Notes: generated from the letters alone by a model not told the origin. A DNA stretch of 64,000 nt from Streptomyces sp. NRRL F-525 (GCF_000716605.1 NZ_JNXE01000001.1:248001-312000), one strand, 5' to 3'; positions 34,901-43,413 are shown, counted from the first letter of the stretch. Numbers and translations: made by a program.

Positions 34901-35644
34901 GCGTACCGCGATCACCACCCGCAGCCCGCCCGCGGGCCGGGAGCCCGCCAGCAGCCGGTCGAGGAAGCGGGTGCGCTCGGCGGGGTCCCGGCAGAGCGTG
35001 AACACCTCCTCGAACTGGTCCACGATCACCCACGTCTCCCCGCCCTCCGTGCCGGCGGCGGTGCCCTCGGCGGGGGTGAGCGCCCGGGCGTGGGTACGGG
35101 CCGGGTGCTCGCCGGGGGTCAGGATGCGTACGGCCGTCGGGCGGGCTCCCGGCCAGGCGTCGCCGCGCAGGGCCGGGACCAGCCCGGCGCGCAGCAGGGA
35201 CGACTTGCCGCTGCCCGAGGTGCCGACGACGGCCACGAAGCGGTTGTCCAGGGCCAACTCCGCCAGATCGGCGACGAGTTGGTCCCGGCCGAAGAAGCGG
35301 CCGCTGTCACCCGGTTCGTACCGGGACAGCCCCCGGTACGGCGGCGTGGCCCCCTCTTCGTCCTCGGCCGGCCGCCCCGCCTCCTCCTCGGCCGCGTGCC
35401 GCCAACGCCGCTCCCACTCACCGGGGTCCGCGCCACAGGCCCGTACGTAGGCGAGGACGACGGCCAGGGACGGGAGGCGTTCGCCGGCCGCCGACTCCGA
35501 CAGCGTGGCCGCGGAGAATTCGACCCGGCCGGCCATGGCCCGATAGGTGATCCCCCCTGCCTCCCGCCGCAGTTGACGCAACTCGTACGCGAGCCGCTGC
35601 ACCGGCCCGGTCTCAGGGTCCAGCGGACTCTCCGGACGCCCCAT
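31964..35644 (-). CDS. HTH - STAND NTPase - TM - 14 WD40 repeat protein
   Basis: The start at 35644 (GGGGG before GGATGGC) gives 1226 residues; the frame runs upstream without coding character. Domains in order: a XRE-like helix-turn-helix (about 15-70, VQRLAYELRQLRREAGGITYRAMAGRV), a STAND-type ATPase with FFGRDQLVADLAE, Walker A GTSGSGKSS (141-149) and Walker B TWVIVDQFEEVF (about 204-215), a helical region, one membrane helix (about 519-540), then 14 WD40 repeats from about 610 to the end, two seven-bladed propellers. Such proteins are thought to act as ATP-driven sensor/scaffold switches. The DNA-binding part faces the cytoplasm, and the propellers probably lie outside. The signal and target are unknown. 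Confidence 0.9.
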   Translation of the reverse strand: MGRPESPLDPETGPVQRLAYELRQLRREAGGITYRAMAGRVEFSAATLSESAAGERLPSLAVVLAYVRACGADPGEWERRWRHAAEEEAGRPAEDEEGATPPYRGLSRYEPGDSGRFFGRDQLVADLAELALDNRFVAVVGTSGSGKSSLLRAGLVPALRGDAWPGARPTAVRILTPGEHPARTHARALTPAEGTAAGTEGGETWVIVDQFEEVFTLCRDPAERTRFLDRLLAGSRPAGGLRVVIAVRADLYGRLGEHRGLAAALHGASLLVAPMTPDELREAIAKPATADGLSVERALADRIVADVTDQPGGLPLMSHALLETWRRRRGRTLTLKGYEAAGGVRGAITQTAEDLYGSLSPQEATIARQVMLRLIAPGEDSDDTSRPAHRAELDGAGDTAVVLDRLARARLITLDDDTVGLAHEALITAWPRLREWIDRDRESLRRRRLLTEAATAWKQLDRDTGALYRGARLTAAEEAFTGFRSTDQLTSLEREFLAASVRARDAEMRVAARATRRLRSLIAALAALLVLAVIAAGLAFDQRQGAVTAQHTALSRQLAAQSAALLDTDPDLASLLAVQAYRTSPSTEAVTSLYTAAALPLRHRLTVGGKVRALAFSPDGRTLATASADEAIRLWDTATGTLRVTLAGHTGPARSVAFSPDGRTLADGGEHGLELWDVATGMARGRLTAHGRVVAVAFSPDGRTIAAAAGKKVSLWDVASRKTRATLKGHTATVWSVAVSPDGRLLATGSDDGTTRLWDAATGKPRAVLHGNGASVYSLAFSPDGQTLAGVVGYTVRAWQVRSALLPHGGNGTGRVLLSDHPGVEWSLAFSPDGSTLATTGNDKTLRLTNLATDETRFITTGHTEEVNAVAFSPDGRTLATGSDDRTARLWQLDTGKARTTFSSPPGSIMSAALSPDGRTLATGGLDGKVRLRNTASGTLRATLTGRTGQMAQVAFSPDGRTVAAGGVGGTVRLWGVRTLTSRLALPYNRAGVESVLFTPDGRSLISRYADGKLRQWNTTTGKARALTTGHTTAVWSVAVSPDGRTLATGGYDRTIELQDLATGTTLATLSGHTSGVQALAFSPDGRTLASGSADRTVRLWDTATGKQRAVLSGHGDEVRTVAFSADGRTVASGSDDGTARLWDVATGRPRAALTGHVGPVTSVAFTSDDRTLATRADDGTARLWSLTLLNTEQATAKICAAVHRDLTPLERATYLGGHRDATCPA

Positions 35645-35880
35645 GCCATCCCCCCTCTGCGCGACGCGACGACACCGTCCGTCCCCGCCGGATGTTCCGT
35701 TCGAACGGGGATTCCCGTTCCGCGGAGTGTCACCCGCGGAACCGCGGGCCCGGCGAAGATCCCCCTCTGCACCGAGTCCACCGGCCGGACGGTTGATTGG
35801 CAGCCCTTTCGGCGTCGCCAATCAATAGGAACCGGCGCGCAGAAAGGGGGAGTTGGGTGCAGCGGCTCTGTTTTCCTCCG

Positions 35881-35930
35881 CTATACGCCATGTATGGTGA
35901 GCCGGTGTCGCTATACGCCGTGTATAGCGA
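35881..35930. promoter_or_regulatory. Two near-identical palindromic operators upstream of the MFS gene
   Basis: TCGCTATAC-GCCGT-GTATAGCGA (35908-35930) is a perfect 9+5+9 palindrome. CTATAC-GCCAT-GTATGG (35881-35897) repeats it imperfectly. The rest of the 309-bp gap between the WD40 gene and the MFS gene shows no gene. The half-site TATAC is common in TetR-type operators. No TetR gene is adjacent, so the regulator may be the GntR gene downstream or lie elsewhere. Confidence 0.7.
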
Positions 35931-35953
35931 ACGGGTCGCTTGGAGTCCGGCGT

Positions 35954-37525
35954 ATGAGCACGGCAGTGAACGAGTCGAGTCCGTCGGACATAACCCCCGC
36001 GGCCCGCCGGAAGGTGCTGAAGGCGCTCAGCGGGCTGCTGCTCGCGCTGTTCGTCTCCACGCTCAGCAGTACAGTTGTCTCCAGCGCGCTGCCGAAGATC
36101 ATCGGGGCGGTGCACGGGTCGCAGACGCAGTACACGTGGGTCGTCACCGCGACGCTGCTCACCACCACGGCGACGACGCCGATCTGGGGCAAGCTCGCCG
36201 ACCTGTTCAGCAAGAAGACCCTCGTGCAGGTGTCCATCGGGGTCTTCGTGCTGGGCGCCGTGGCGTCCGGGGTGAGCCAGACCGCGGGGCAGCTCATCGC
36301 CTCGCGTGCCTTGCAGGGTGTCGGCGTCGGCGGTGTGCAGGCCCTCGTCCAGATCACCCTCGCGGCGATGATCCCGCCCCGCGAACGCGGCCGCTACAGC
36401 GGCTACTTGAGCAGTGTCACGGCCACGTCGACCATCGGCGGGCCGCTGCTCGGCGGGGTCATCGTGGACACCTCGTGGCTGGGATGGCGCTGGTGCTTCT
36501 TCATCGGCGTGCCGATCGCGGCCGTAGCGCTGTTCATGCTCCAGCGGACGCTGAACCTTCCCGTCCTCCGGCGCGAGAACGTCAGGATCGACTACCTCGG
36601 GGCGACCCTCATCGCCTCCGGTGTCAGCGTGCTGCTCGTGTGGGTGTCGTTCGTCGACAACTCCTTCGGCTGGGCCTCCTGGCAGACCGGGGTCATGGTG
36701 GCCGGCGGGCTGGTGCTGATCGGCGCGGCCGTGTGGGTGGAGTCGCGGGCCGCCGAACCCGTCGTACCGCTCCACATCGTGAGGCAGCGCACGACCGCGC
36801 TGGCGATCGTCGGCAGCCTCTCCGTCGGTACGGCCATGTTCGGTGCCGCGGTGTTCCTCAGCCAGTACTTCCAGCTCAGCCGCGGGCACAGCCCCACCGA
36901 GGCGGGCCTGCTGACGATTCCCATGATGGCCGGGATTCTCATCGCCTCGACGGTCGCGGGGCGGATGATCAGCCTGACCGGGAAGATCAAGCCGTTCATC
37001 ATCACCGGCGCCGTCCTGCTCACGGTCGGGTTCGCCGTGCTCGGCACGATCGACTCCAGGACGCCGATGCTCCTTCTCGCCGTGGCGATGCTGTGTGTCG
37101 GGATGGGCGTCGGCATGACGCTGCAGAACCTGGTGCTCGTCGTGCAGAACACCGTGCCGCTGCGGGACATCGGCGCGGCCAGCTCCACGGTGTCGTTCTT
37201 CCGCTCCCTCGGCGGCACGATCGGGGTCTCCGTCCTCGGTGCCGTACTGGCGAGGCACGTCCAGGACCAGATCGCGCACGGCCTTGCCTCGGCGGGACTG
37301 CGGACCACCGGCTCCGCCACGGACATCGCCGCACAGCCAGCCGCCGTACAGGAGATCATCCGTGTCGCCTACGGCGACGCCACCGCGCGGATCTTCCTCC
37401 TCTCCGCCGCGGCCGCCCTCCTCGCGGTGATCGCCGCGGTCCTGCTGAAGCCGGTCAGCCTGCGCAGCAGCCTCGACCTGACCGAGAAGAGCGGGGGAGC
37501 GGCGGTTCCCGCGGAAGCGGGCTGA
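35954..37525 (+). CDS. MFS drug exporter, DHA2 (EmrB/QacA-like) type
   Basis: The start ATG follows GGAG at 8 bases and gives 523 residues; the frame continues far upstream only as a shadow of the WD40 gene. About 14 helices are present. Motif A is PIWGKLADLFSKKTLVQ, the first helix has LFVSTLSSTVVSSALPKI, and GGPLLGGVIVDTSWLGWRWCFFIGVPIA marks the motif-C region, all close to tetracycline/multidrug exporters of actinobacteria. Two strong palindromes precede it, so expression is probably inducible. The GntR regulator follows 84 bases downstream on the same strand. Confidence 0.92.
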   Translation: MSTAVNESSPSDITPAARRKVLKALSGLLLALFVSTLSSTVVSSALPKIIGAVHGSQTQYTWVVTATLLTTTATTPIWGKLADLFSKKTLVQVSIGVFVLGAVASGVSQTAGQLIASRALQGVGVGGVQALVQITLAAMIPPRERGRYSGYLSSVTATSTIGGPLLGGVIVDTSWLGWRWCFFIGVPIAAVALFMLQRTLNLPVLRRENVRIDYLGATLIASGVSVLLVWVSFVDNSFGWASWQTGVMVAGGLVLIGAAVWVESRAAEPVVPLHIVRQRTTALAIVGSLSVGTAMFGAAVFLSQYFQLSRGHSPTEAGLLTIPMMAGILIASTVAGRMISLTGKIKPFIITGAVLLTVGFAVLGTIDSRTPMLLLAVAMLCVGMGVGMTLQNLVLVVQNTVPLRDIGAASSTVSFFRSLGGTIGVSVLGAVLARHVQDQIAHGLASAGLRTTGSATDIAAQPAAVQEIIRVAYGDATARIFLLSAAAALLAVIAAVLLKPVSLRSSLDLTEKSGGAAVPAEAG

Positions 37526-37609
37526 CGGCGATGTTCCGCGGGAGCCCCTCTCAACCCGTCTACCTGGGTAAACTGTCGGGAACGCCAAGTGCCTTGAGGG
37601 GGAGCCGGG

Positions 37610-38338
37610 ATGCCGCCGCACAGTCCTTCCGCGGCCGGGGTTGCGGACGAGGGCGAGGGTGACGAGCGGAGTGCGCCGCCCGTCCGGCAGGCGCTGTCGG
37701 ACAGTGTGTACGAGCGCATCAAGGCGATGGTCATGGACCACGAGATCGCCCCCGGCGCCCGCGTCGGCATCGAGGCGCTCGCCCGCACCCTCAAGGTCTC
37801 ACCAACTCCCGTACGGGAGGCCCTCGCTCGGCTGGAGTCCGACGGCCTGGTGGTGAAGCGGGCGCTCTCCGGATACCGCGCCACGCAGCTCCTGACCAGT
37901 CAGGGTCTCGACGAACTCTTCGAGATGCGGCTGCTGTTGGAGCCGAAGGCGGCCGCGCTGGCCGCCGTCAACGCGACCGAGGCGCAACTCGACGGCCTTG
38001 AGCGGATCGTCGAGGAGATGCAGGCCCACCCGAGCCCGAACGAACGGTACGCGTCCTACCGCGACTTCGCCGCCCTCGACCAGCGCTTCCACGAGGCGAT
38101 CGGCCGGGCCGCGCACCGACCGCTGCTCGCGGACGCGGTGGAACGGCTCCACGCACATCTGCACATCTTCAGGCTCAGCAAGGTAGTTGGAGCCTGGGGT
38201 CCGACCGTCGCCGAGCACGAGCGGATCGTCCGCGCGGTGCTCCGCCGCAACCCCGAGCGGGCGGCGGAGGCGATGACGGAGCACCTGACGCGCAGCCTGG
38301 AGCGGCAGATCGAGGACGGCGAGGAGCCCGTTTCCTGA
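37610..38338 (+). CDS. GntR family regulator, FadR (FCD) subfamily
   Basis: The protein has 242 residues, preceded by GGGGGAG. The winged helix is in residues 25-95 (SDSVYERIKAMVMDHEIAPGARVGIEALARTLKVSPTPVREALARLESDGLV). An all-helical FCD effector domain follows with the metal-ligand pattern RDFAALDQRFHEAIGRAAHRPLL and HERIVRAVLRRNPERA (Asp and His residues). It converges with the sugar operon on the minus strand (40 bases between the ends), and FCD regulators often control sugar-acid catabolism, so that operon is the best candidate target. The MFS gene upstream is the other possibility. Confidence 0.92.
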   Translation: MPPHSPSAAGVADEGEGDERSAPPVRQALSDSVYERIKAMVMDHEIAPGARVGIEALARTLKVSPTPVREALARLESDGLVVKRALSGYRATQLLTSQGLDELFEMRLLLEPKAAALAAVNATEAQLDGLERIVEEMQAHPSPNERYASYRDFAALDQRFHEAIGRAAHRPLLADAVERLHAHLHIFRLSKVVGAWGPTVAEHERIVRAVLRRNPERAAEAMTEHLTRSLERQIEDGEEPVS

Positions 38339-38377
38339 ACGGCGGCTGCGGAAGCCGGAGTTGGGGCCTGCCGCCGC

Positions 38378-38701
38378 TCACTCCATGAGGAACACCTGCT
38401 CTGCCGTGGCCCACCATTCGCCGGGCGCCGCCTCCGGCACGGGCACCTGACAGGGGGCGGTGAGCTCCCACCACCGCTGTGTCGCTTCGTCCTCGGCCAT
38501 CGAGGCCAGGTCCGCCGCGAGATCGTCGCCGTGGTACTCGAAATAGCTGAACAGGCGGTCGCCCAGCAGATGGATCGAGTAGTCGGAGATGTGGCTGCGC
38601 CGGATGCGGTCGAGCACCGGCTGGGGCACGTTCCGGTGCAACTCCCGGTACTCGTCCAGCTTTTCCGGGCGTACGGCGATGACCTGGGCCACGCGCCTCA
38701 C
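38378..38701 (-). CDS. rhaM: L-rhamnose mutarotase
   Basis: The GTG start at 38701 overlaps the ATPase stop (GTGA), giving 107 residues. The sequence follows the RhaM family: AQVIAVRPEKLDEYRELHRNVPQPVLDRIRRSHISDYSIHLLGDRLFSYFEYHGDDLAADLASMAEDEATQRWWELTAPCQ, with the catalytic-type His and Tyr residues of the ferredoxin-like fold. It interconverts the alpha and beta forms of L-rhamnose or a related 6-deoxysugar. It is the last gene of a six-gene operon for sugar uptake and is the strongest hint to the substrate. L-fucose as substrate cannot be excluded. Confidence 0.88.
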   Translation of the reverse strand: MRRVAQVIAVRPEKLDEYRELHRNVPQPVLDRIRRSHISDYSIHLLGDRLFSYFEYHGDDLAADLASMAEDEATQRWWELTAPCQVPVPEAAPGEWWATAEQVFLME

Positions 38702-40224
38702 GAGCGCACCGCGTCGCGGTCGTGGATCAGGCGGATCACCCGGCCGCTCATGCGGTCGTAGTCGCGGTCGTTGTCGACCTCGCCGCGGATGCGGTGGTCC
38801 GTCATGACGACGATGCGGTCGGCGAGGGTGACCATCTCCGCGAGGTCGCTGCTGATGAGGAGGATGGGGAGGCCGTCGCGGGCCAGGTCCCAGATCAGTT
38901 CGTGGAAGGCGCGCTTGGTGCGGACGTCGACGCCGACCGTCGGTTCGTCGATGACGAGCAACTTGGTGTCCGCGGCAAGCCACTTGGCGAGGCTGACCTT
39001 CTGCTGGTTGCCGCCCGAGAGTTCACCGGCGTTCTGCCCGAGCCCCGAGACGCGGATGCCGAGGCGGTCGACGAGGTCCTGCGCGACGTCCCGCTCCTCG
39101 CGCGCCGACACGAACCCGAGCGCCTTGGCGAGCCGCTTCCACACCGTCACCGTGATGTTGCGGACGATGGGCTGCTCGAGGAAGACGCCCTCCTCCTTGC
39201 GGTTCTCGGTGACGTACCCGATGCCGTACTCGTGCAGGGCCTGGCGGGGTGATGTGATGCGGACCGGGCTGCCGTGGACGCGGACCTCGCCGCTCGTGAT
39301 GCGGTCCAGGCCGAGCACCGCCTTGACCAGTTCGCTGCGCCCGGCGCCGACCAAGCCGTACAGGCCGACGATCTCGCCGGGCCGGACCTCCAGGCTGATG
39401 TCACGGTGGCCGCCGGCCGTGGAGACCTTGTCCAGTACGAGAGTTGGGGTGGCGGAGCGGTCGACCGTGCGGGGGCGCATCTCCGTCGCCGCGTGGGCGC
39501 GGCCCACCATCAGGCCGACGATGTCGTCGTGGGTGTGGTCCGACAGGGGCGAGGACTCCAGGACCGACTTGCCGTCGCGCAGCACGGTGACCGTGTCGCA
39601 GACCTCGAAGACCTCCTCCAGCTTGTGGCTGACGAAGACGACACACGCGCCGCGGGCGGCCAGTCGCCGGATCACCTCGAAGAGGCGTTCCGTCTCCTGT
39701 GGGGAGAGGGACGCGGTCGGTTCGTCCAGCAGGAGGACTCGGCTCTCGGTGTAGAGGGCCTTGGCTATCTCCACCAACTGCTGTTGCGCCACGGAGAGTT
39801 CGCGTACCGGGCGCTGCGGGTCGAGGTCGACGCCGAGTTCCGCGAGGCATGCCACGGCCGGTGCGGTCATGGCCTCGCGGTCGACCAGGCCGCGGTGGGA
39901 GGGCGGGTTCTGGAGGGTGATGTTCTCCGCCACTGAGAAGCCCGGGATCAGGTTGCGCTCCTGGTGGACGACACCGATGCCGGTGCGGGTCGCCTCCAAC
40001 GGCGAGCGCAGATGGACCAGTTGGCCGTTCCAGGTGAGGCGGCCGCCGTCGGGGGAGTGGACTCCGGTGAGGACCTTGATGAGGGTCGACTTGCCGGCGC
40101 CGTTCTCGCCGAGCAGCGCGTGCACGGAACCGGCGGTCAGCCGTAGCCCCACGCCGTCCAGCGCCCGCACCCCGGGGAAGACCTTGACGAGGTCGTGGCA
40201 TTCGAGAAGAACCGTGTCGCTCAC
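38698..40224 (-). CDS. Sugar ABC transporter ATP-binding protein (RbsA/RhaT-like, two ATPase domains)
   Basis: The protein has 508 residues. The first ATPase half is complete: GENGAGKSTLIKVLTG, VAQQQLVEIAKAL (signature) and VLLLDEPTASLSP. The second half has the altered P-loop GLVGAGRSELVKAVLG, the signature LSGGNQQKVSLAKWL and LLVIDEPTVGVDVRTK. This unequal double domain is characteristic of pentose/deoxyhexose importers (RbsA, MglA, rhizobial RhaT). The GTG start overlaps the stop of the permease before it, and its own stop overlaps the mutarotase start. It powers the two permeases encoded just upstream. Confidence 0.93.
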   Translation of the reverse strand: MSDTVLLECHDLVKVFPGVRALDGVGLRLTAGSVHALLGENGAGKSTLIKVLTGVHSPDGGRLTWNGQLVHLRSPLEATRTGIGVVHQERNLIPGFSVAENITLQNPPSHRGLVDREAMTAPAVACLAELGVDLDPQRPVRELSVAQQQLVEIAKALYTESRVLLLDEPTASLSPQETERLFEVIRRLAARGACVVFVSHKLEEVFEVCDTVTVLRDGKSVLESSPLSDHTHDDIVGLMVGRAHAATEMRPRTVDRSATPTLVLDKVSTAGGHRDISLEVRPGEIVGLYGLVGAGRSELVKAVLGLDRITSGEVRVHGSPVRITSPRQALHEYGIGYVTENRKEEGVFLEQPIVRNITVTVWKRLAKALGFVSAREERDVAQDLVDRLGIRVSGLGQNAGELSGGNQQKVSLAKWLAADTKLLVIDEPTVGVDVRTKRAFHELIWDLARDGLPILLISSDLAEMVTLADRIVVMTDHRIRGEVDNDRDYDRMSGRVIRLIHDRDAVRS

Positions 40225-41264
40225 TGGGCACCTCCGGTCTGCGGCAGGACGGCGCCGTCGGTCGTCGCGGACTTCTCCAGGCGGGTCTGGTGCAGTCGGC
40301 CACCGGCGACCGTGCCGAGCACGACCAGGCCGATGAGGAGGTTCACCCAGCTCGGGTCCAGGGAGAACTGGGCCCGCGCCGCGTCGATCAGCCGCGTCAC
40401 GAAGGCCGCAAGTACCGTGCCCAGTACGGCGATCGAACCGCCGGTGAGGGCCACGCCCCCGATGATCGGCGCGGCGAAGCTCGGCAGCAGCCAGTCGCCG
40501 CCGACGCTGCGGTTGACGCCGGGAAGGGAGGCCGTGGCGGTCACGGCGGCCACGCCGATCAGCAGCCCGGACAACGTGTGCGCGGCCACGATCTGCCGGT
40601 CGGTGGAGATGCCGGACAGCCGGGCCGCCAGCGGGTTGCCGCCCGCCGCGAGGAGCCGTCGGCCCGCGACCGTGCGGTACATGAACGCGGCCAGCAGCGC
40701 CGCCGCGACGAGCGCGGTGACGAAGACGAGCGGGATGTTCAGCGGCGCCGCCGTGCCGAAGTCGCGCAGGGTGCGGGAGTAGCCGTCGACGGTACGGGTG
40801 CCGGTGAGCCGGTACTGCGCCCCCAGGAGGATCGTCATCGTCGCGAGGGTGACGATGAACCCGTTGATCTGGGTGCCCACGATGGCGACACCAGTCGCCA
40901 GCCCGATGGCCGTCGCCGTCAACAGGCCCACGACCACGGCGACTCCGGCGGGCACACCGTGGTCGGCCATGAGGACGCCCATGAGACAGGCGGTGAATCC
41001 GCCCAACGCGCCTACGGCCAGGTTGAGTTGACCCACGCACAGCGCCACCATCTGGGCCAGCCCGATGAGGATGGGCGTGGCGAGGTACTGGAGGAAGACC
41101 CGCACCGAAGGGCCTTCGAAGAAGGAGCCCGACGAGGCGATGCCCAGCGCCACGTATCCCACCACGACCACGCACAGCAGCATCGCCGCCGTGGAACGGG
41201 AGAACCGGCGCAGCGCTTCAGCGCCCCAACTCCCTTGGCCCAGCGTCACGTTCAAGCGGTTCAT
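40221..41264 (-). CDS. Sugar ABC transporter permease (RbsC-like), second of two
   Basis: The start MNRLNVTLG at 41264 overlaps the preceding stop as ATGA and gives 347 residues. About eight to ten helices are present, with VALCVGQLNLAVGALGGFTACLMG early and GGNPLAARLSGISTDRQIVAAHTLSGLLIGVAAV in the second half, the pattern of BPD_transp_2 permeases for ribose- and rhamnose-type sugars. A terminal GGVALTGGSIAVLGTVLAA loop is conserved as well. It probably forms a heterodimeric channel with the preceding permease, to which it is clearly related. Confidence 0.92.
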   Translation of the reverse strand: MNRLNVTLGQGSWGAEALRRFSRSTAAMLLCVVVVGYVALGIASSGSFFEGPSVRVFLQYLATPILIGLAQMVALCVGQLNLAVGALGGFTACLMGVLMADHGVPAGVAVVVGLLTATAIGLATGVAIVGTQINGFIVTLATMTILLGAQYRLTGTRTVDGYSRTLRDFGTAAPLNIPLVFVTALVAAALLAAFMYRTVAGRRLLAAGGNPLAARLSGISTDRQIVAAHTLSGLLIGVAAVTATASLPGVNRSVGGDWLLPSFAAPIIGGVALTGGSIAVLGTVLAAFVTRLIDAARAQFSLDPSWVNLLIGLVVLGTVAGGRLHQTRLEKSATTDGAVLPQTGGAQ

Positions 41265-42322
41265 GTCGAACGCACCACCTTGCGATAGGACACCACCGTG
41301 CGGATCCGGTCGGCCGACAGGGCCAGCAGGAGGACACAGCCGAGATAGATGTTCAGGCTCTCCAGCCCGACGCCGAGCAGGTCGAGGCCCTTGCGGATCA
41401 CCCCGACCAGGGCGGTGCCGAGCAGCGTGCCCAGCACGGACACCACCCCGCCGGTGAGCAAGGTGCCGCCAAGTACCGCGCCCAGGAAGGACGGCAGCAT
41501 GAAGTCGTCGCCGATGGAGGCACGGAACGTACCCGTCCCGGCCGCCGCCATGAACCCGGCGAGCGCCGCCAGCAGCCCCGACAGCGTGTGCGCGAGCAGG
41601 ATCCGGCGGCCGGTGGGGATGCCGGACAGCTCCGCTGCGGCCGGATTGGCGCCGGTGAGCAGCAGTTCCCGGCCGATGCGCGTACAGCCGTAGAGGAAAC
41701 CGAGGGCGAGCATCGCGAGGACGGTGAACTGGGCTATCTGCGGGACCGCCGGGGACCCGCAAATAGGGCCCGCGCAGATGTCGGCGAGGGAGTAGGAGCG
41801 CAGTTGGTCAATTCCGGTCGGGTGGGTGGTGAAGGCGGCGTCGTCCGTGAGGGACGAGTAGAGGAGGGAGACCAGGCCCAGCAGGGCGAAGTCCATGGCC
41901 AGGGTGACGACGAAGGAGCTCACTCCGGTACGGGCGATCAGCCAGCCGGTGACCGCGCCGATCGCCGCCCCGGCGGCCAGGCACATCAGCAGCCCCACCT
42001 GCATCGGGACGCCGAGACGGTCGTAGCCGAGGCCCGCGAACATCGCGCCGAAGGCGGCCATGCGGCCGACCGCGAGGTTCATGTGGCCCACGGACAGGGC
42101 GACCATCTGCGCGAGCGCGACCACGGTGAGGGTGGCGACGTCGCGCAGGAGCGGGAAGAGCACCAACTGCTGGTCCAGGAACGCCGGTCGGAGCACGCCG
42201 AACAGGACGCTGAGCGCGATGACCAGGACCAGGAGGCCGAGTCGCTGGTTGACCCAGAACGGCATGCGGTGGCTCGCCGTCCTCTCCTCCGGGACGGTGT
42301 CGGGTGGGCTGATGGTCGTCAT
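41261..42322 (-). CDS. Sugar ABC transporter permease (RbsC-like), first of two
   Basis: The start at 42322 overlaps the preceding stop (ATGA); the protein has 353 residues. The hallmark segments are LAQMVALSVGHMNLAVGRMAAFGAM, GANPAAAELSGIPTGRRILLAHTLSGLLAALAGFMAA and LGGTLLTGGVVSVLGTLLGTALVG. Its plan matches the following permease and the two probably arose by duplication, as in rhizobial rhaP/rhaQ. A hydrophilic loop after helix 5 (TTHPTGIDQLRSYSLADICAGPICGSP) has two cysteines not found in its partner. Confidence 0.92.
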   Translation of the reverse strand: MTTISPPDTVPEERTASHRMPFWVNQRLGLLVLVIALSVLFGVLRPAFLDQQLVLFPLLRDVATLTVVALAQMVALSVGHMNLAVGRMAAFGAMFAGLGYDRLGVPMQVGLLMCLAAGAAIGAVTGWLIARTGVSSFVVTLAMDFALLGLVSLLYSSLTDDAAFTTHPTGIDQLRSYSLADICAGPICGSPAVPQIAQFTVLAMLALGFLYGCTRIGRELLLTGANPAAAELSGIPTGRRILLAHTLSGLLAALAGFMAAAGTGTFRASIGDDFMLPSFLGAVLGGTLLTGGVVSVLGTLLGTALVGVIRKGLDLLGVGLESLNIYLGCVLLLALSADRIRTVVSYRKVVRST

Positions 42323-43413
42323 GCCACCCTCCGGTCGTCCAGGGCGTCGGAGTCCCAGTCGATGCCGATGCCGGGTACGTCCGGGGCCACGGCCTTCCCG
42401 TCGCGGATGGTCAGTTCGGTGCGGGTGACCGCCCTCAACTGCGGTATGAACTCGACGTATTGGCCGTTCGGTACGGCGGCGGCGAGGCTCACGTGCAGTT
42501 CCATCAGGAAGTGCGGGCAGACCGCGACGTTGTGGCTCTCCGCGAGGTGCGCGACCTTCAGCCACGGCGTGATGCCACCGATCCGCGCGGCGTCGACCTG
42601 CACGACGGACGCGGCACCCGCCTCCAGGTAGCTGCGGAACTGCATGAGTGAGTACATGGATTCGCCTACTGCGATGGGGATTTGGGTCGCCGCCGCGAGC
42701 CGCGCGTGCCCGCTGATGTCGTCGGCGGGCAGCGGCTCCTCCAGCCAGTACGGGTCGTACGGCTCCAGCGCCGCCGCGAGCCGGAGGACGGAGGAGGCCG
42801 TCTGGGACTGGTTGGCGTCGGTCATGATGTGGAGGGAGGGTCCGACGGCCTCGCGGACCGCGCGCAGGCGCTCCGCGTCCTCGGCGGGGTGCGGTCGGCC
42901 CACCTTGATCTTGACGCCCGCCCAGCCCAACTCCTGTGCGCGCAAGGCGCTTTTGACCAGTTCCTCGGCGCTCAGGTGCAGCCAGCCGCCCTCGGTGTCG
43001 TAGACCGGCACCTCCTGGCGGTGACCTCCGGCCAGTCGCCACAGCGGTTCGCCCGCGCGCTTGCACCGTACGTCCCACAGGGCGGTGTCGACGGCCGCGA
43101 GGGCGAGCGAGGTGATGGCGCCGGTAGTGGTGGACCGGGTCAGCGCGAACAGCCGCTGCCACAGCGCCTCGACGTTGCGCGCGTCCTGTCCGACGAGCAC
43201 GGGCAGCAAGTGGTCGCGCAGCAGGGCGAGTACGGAGCTGCCGCCGGTGCCGATCGTGTAGGAGTAGCCGGTTCCCGCGAGGCCGTCGGCCGACTCCAGG
43301 TCGACCAGGACCGTCTCCTGTTTGACGAACGACTGCACCGCGTCGGTGCGGTCCTGCTCGACGGCGATGTCGGCCAGCCTGGCGGTCGCGGCCGTGATGA
43401 TGCTGCTGCTCAT
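42319..43413 (-). CDS. Enolase-superfamily sugar-acid dehydratase (mandelate racemase/MLE type)
   Basis: The protein has 364 residues. After the capping domain (TGYSYTIGTGGSSVLALLRDHLLP) the barrel shows GWAGVKIKVG (catalytic K-x-K, about 166-168), the metal ligands Asp in IMTDANQS, Glu in WLEEPLP and Glu in VGESMYS, and a C-terminal His in VAVCPHFLMELH. These complete the acid/base set of mandelate-racemase-type enzymes, which dehydrate or epimerise sugar acids with Mg2+. Linked to a rhamnose-type importer and mutarotase, a sugar-acid dehydratase role is likely, but the exact acid is not determined. Its stop overlaps the permease start. Confidence 0.9.
   Translation of the reverse strand: MSSSIITAATARLADIAVEQDRTDAVQSFVKQETVLVDLESADGLAGTGYSYTIGTGGSSVLALLRDHLLPVLVGQDARNVEALWQRLFALTRSTTTGAITSLALAAVDTALWDVRCKRAGEPLWRLAGGHRQEVPVYDTEGGWLHLSAEELVKSALRAQELGWAGVKIKVGRPHPAEDAERLRAVREAVGPSLHIMTDANQSQTASSVLRLAAALEPYDPYWLEEPLPADDISGHARLAAATQIPIAVGESMYSLMQFRSYLEAGAASVVQVDAARIGGITPWLKVAHLAESHNVAVCPHFLMELHVSLAAAVPNGQYVEFIPQLRAVTRTELTIRDGKAVAPDVPGIGIDWDSDALDDRRVA

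Noticed and set aside
34376..35953. Very long plus-strand open frame running into the MFS gene
   Set aside because: It is the antisense of the WD40/NTPase gene; high GC keeps it open. Composition is unlike protein until the MFS start at 35954.
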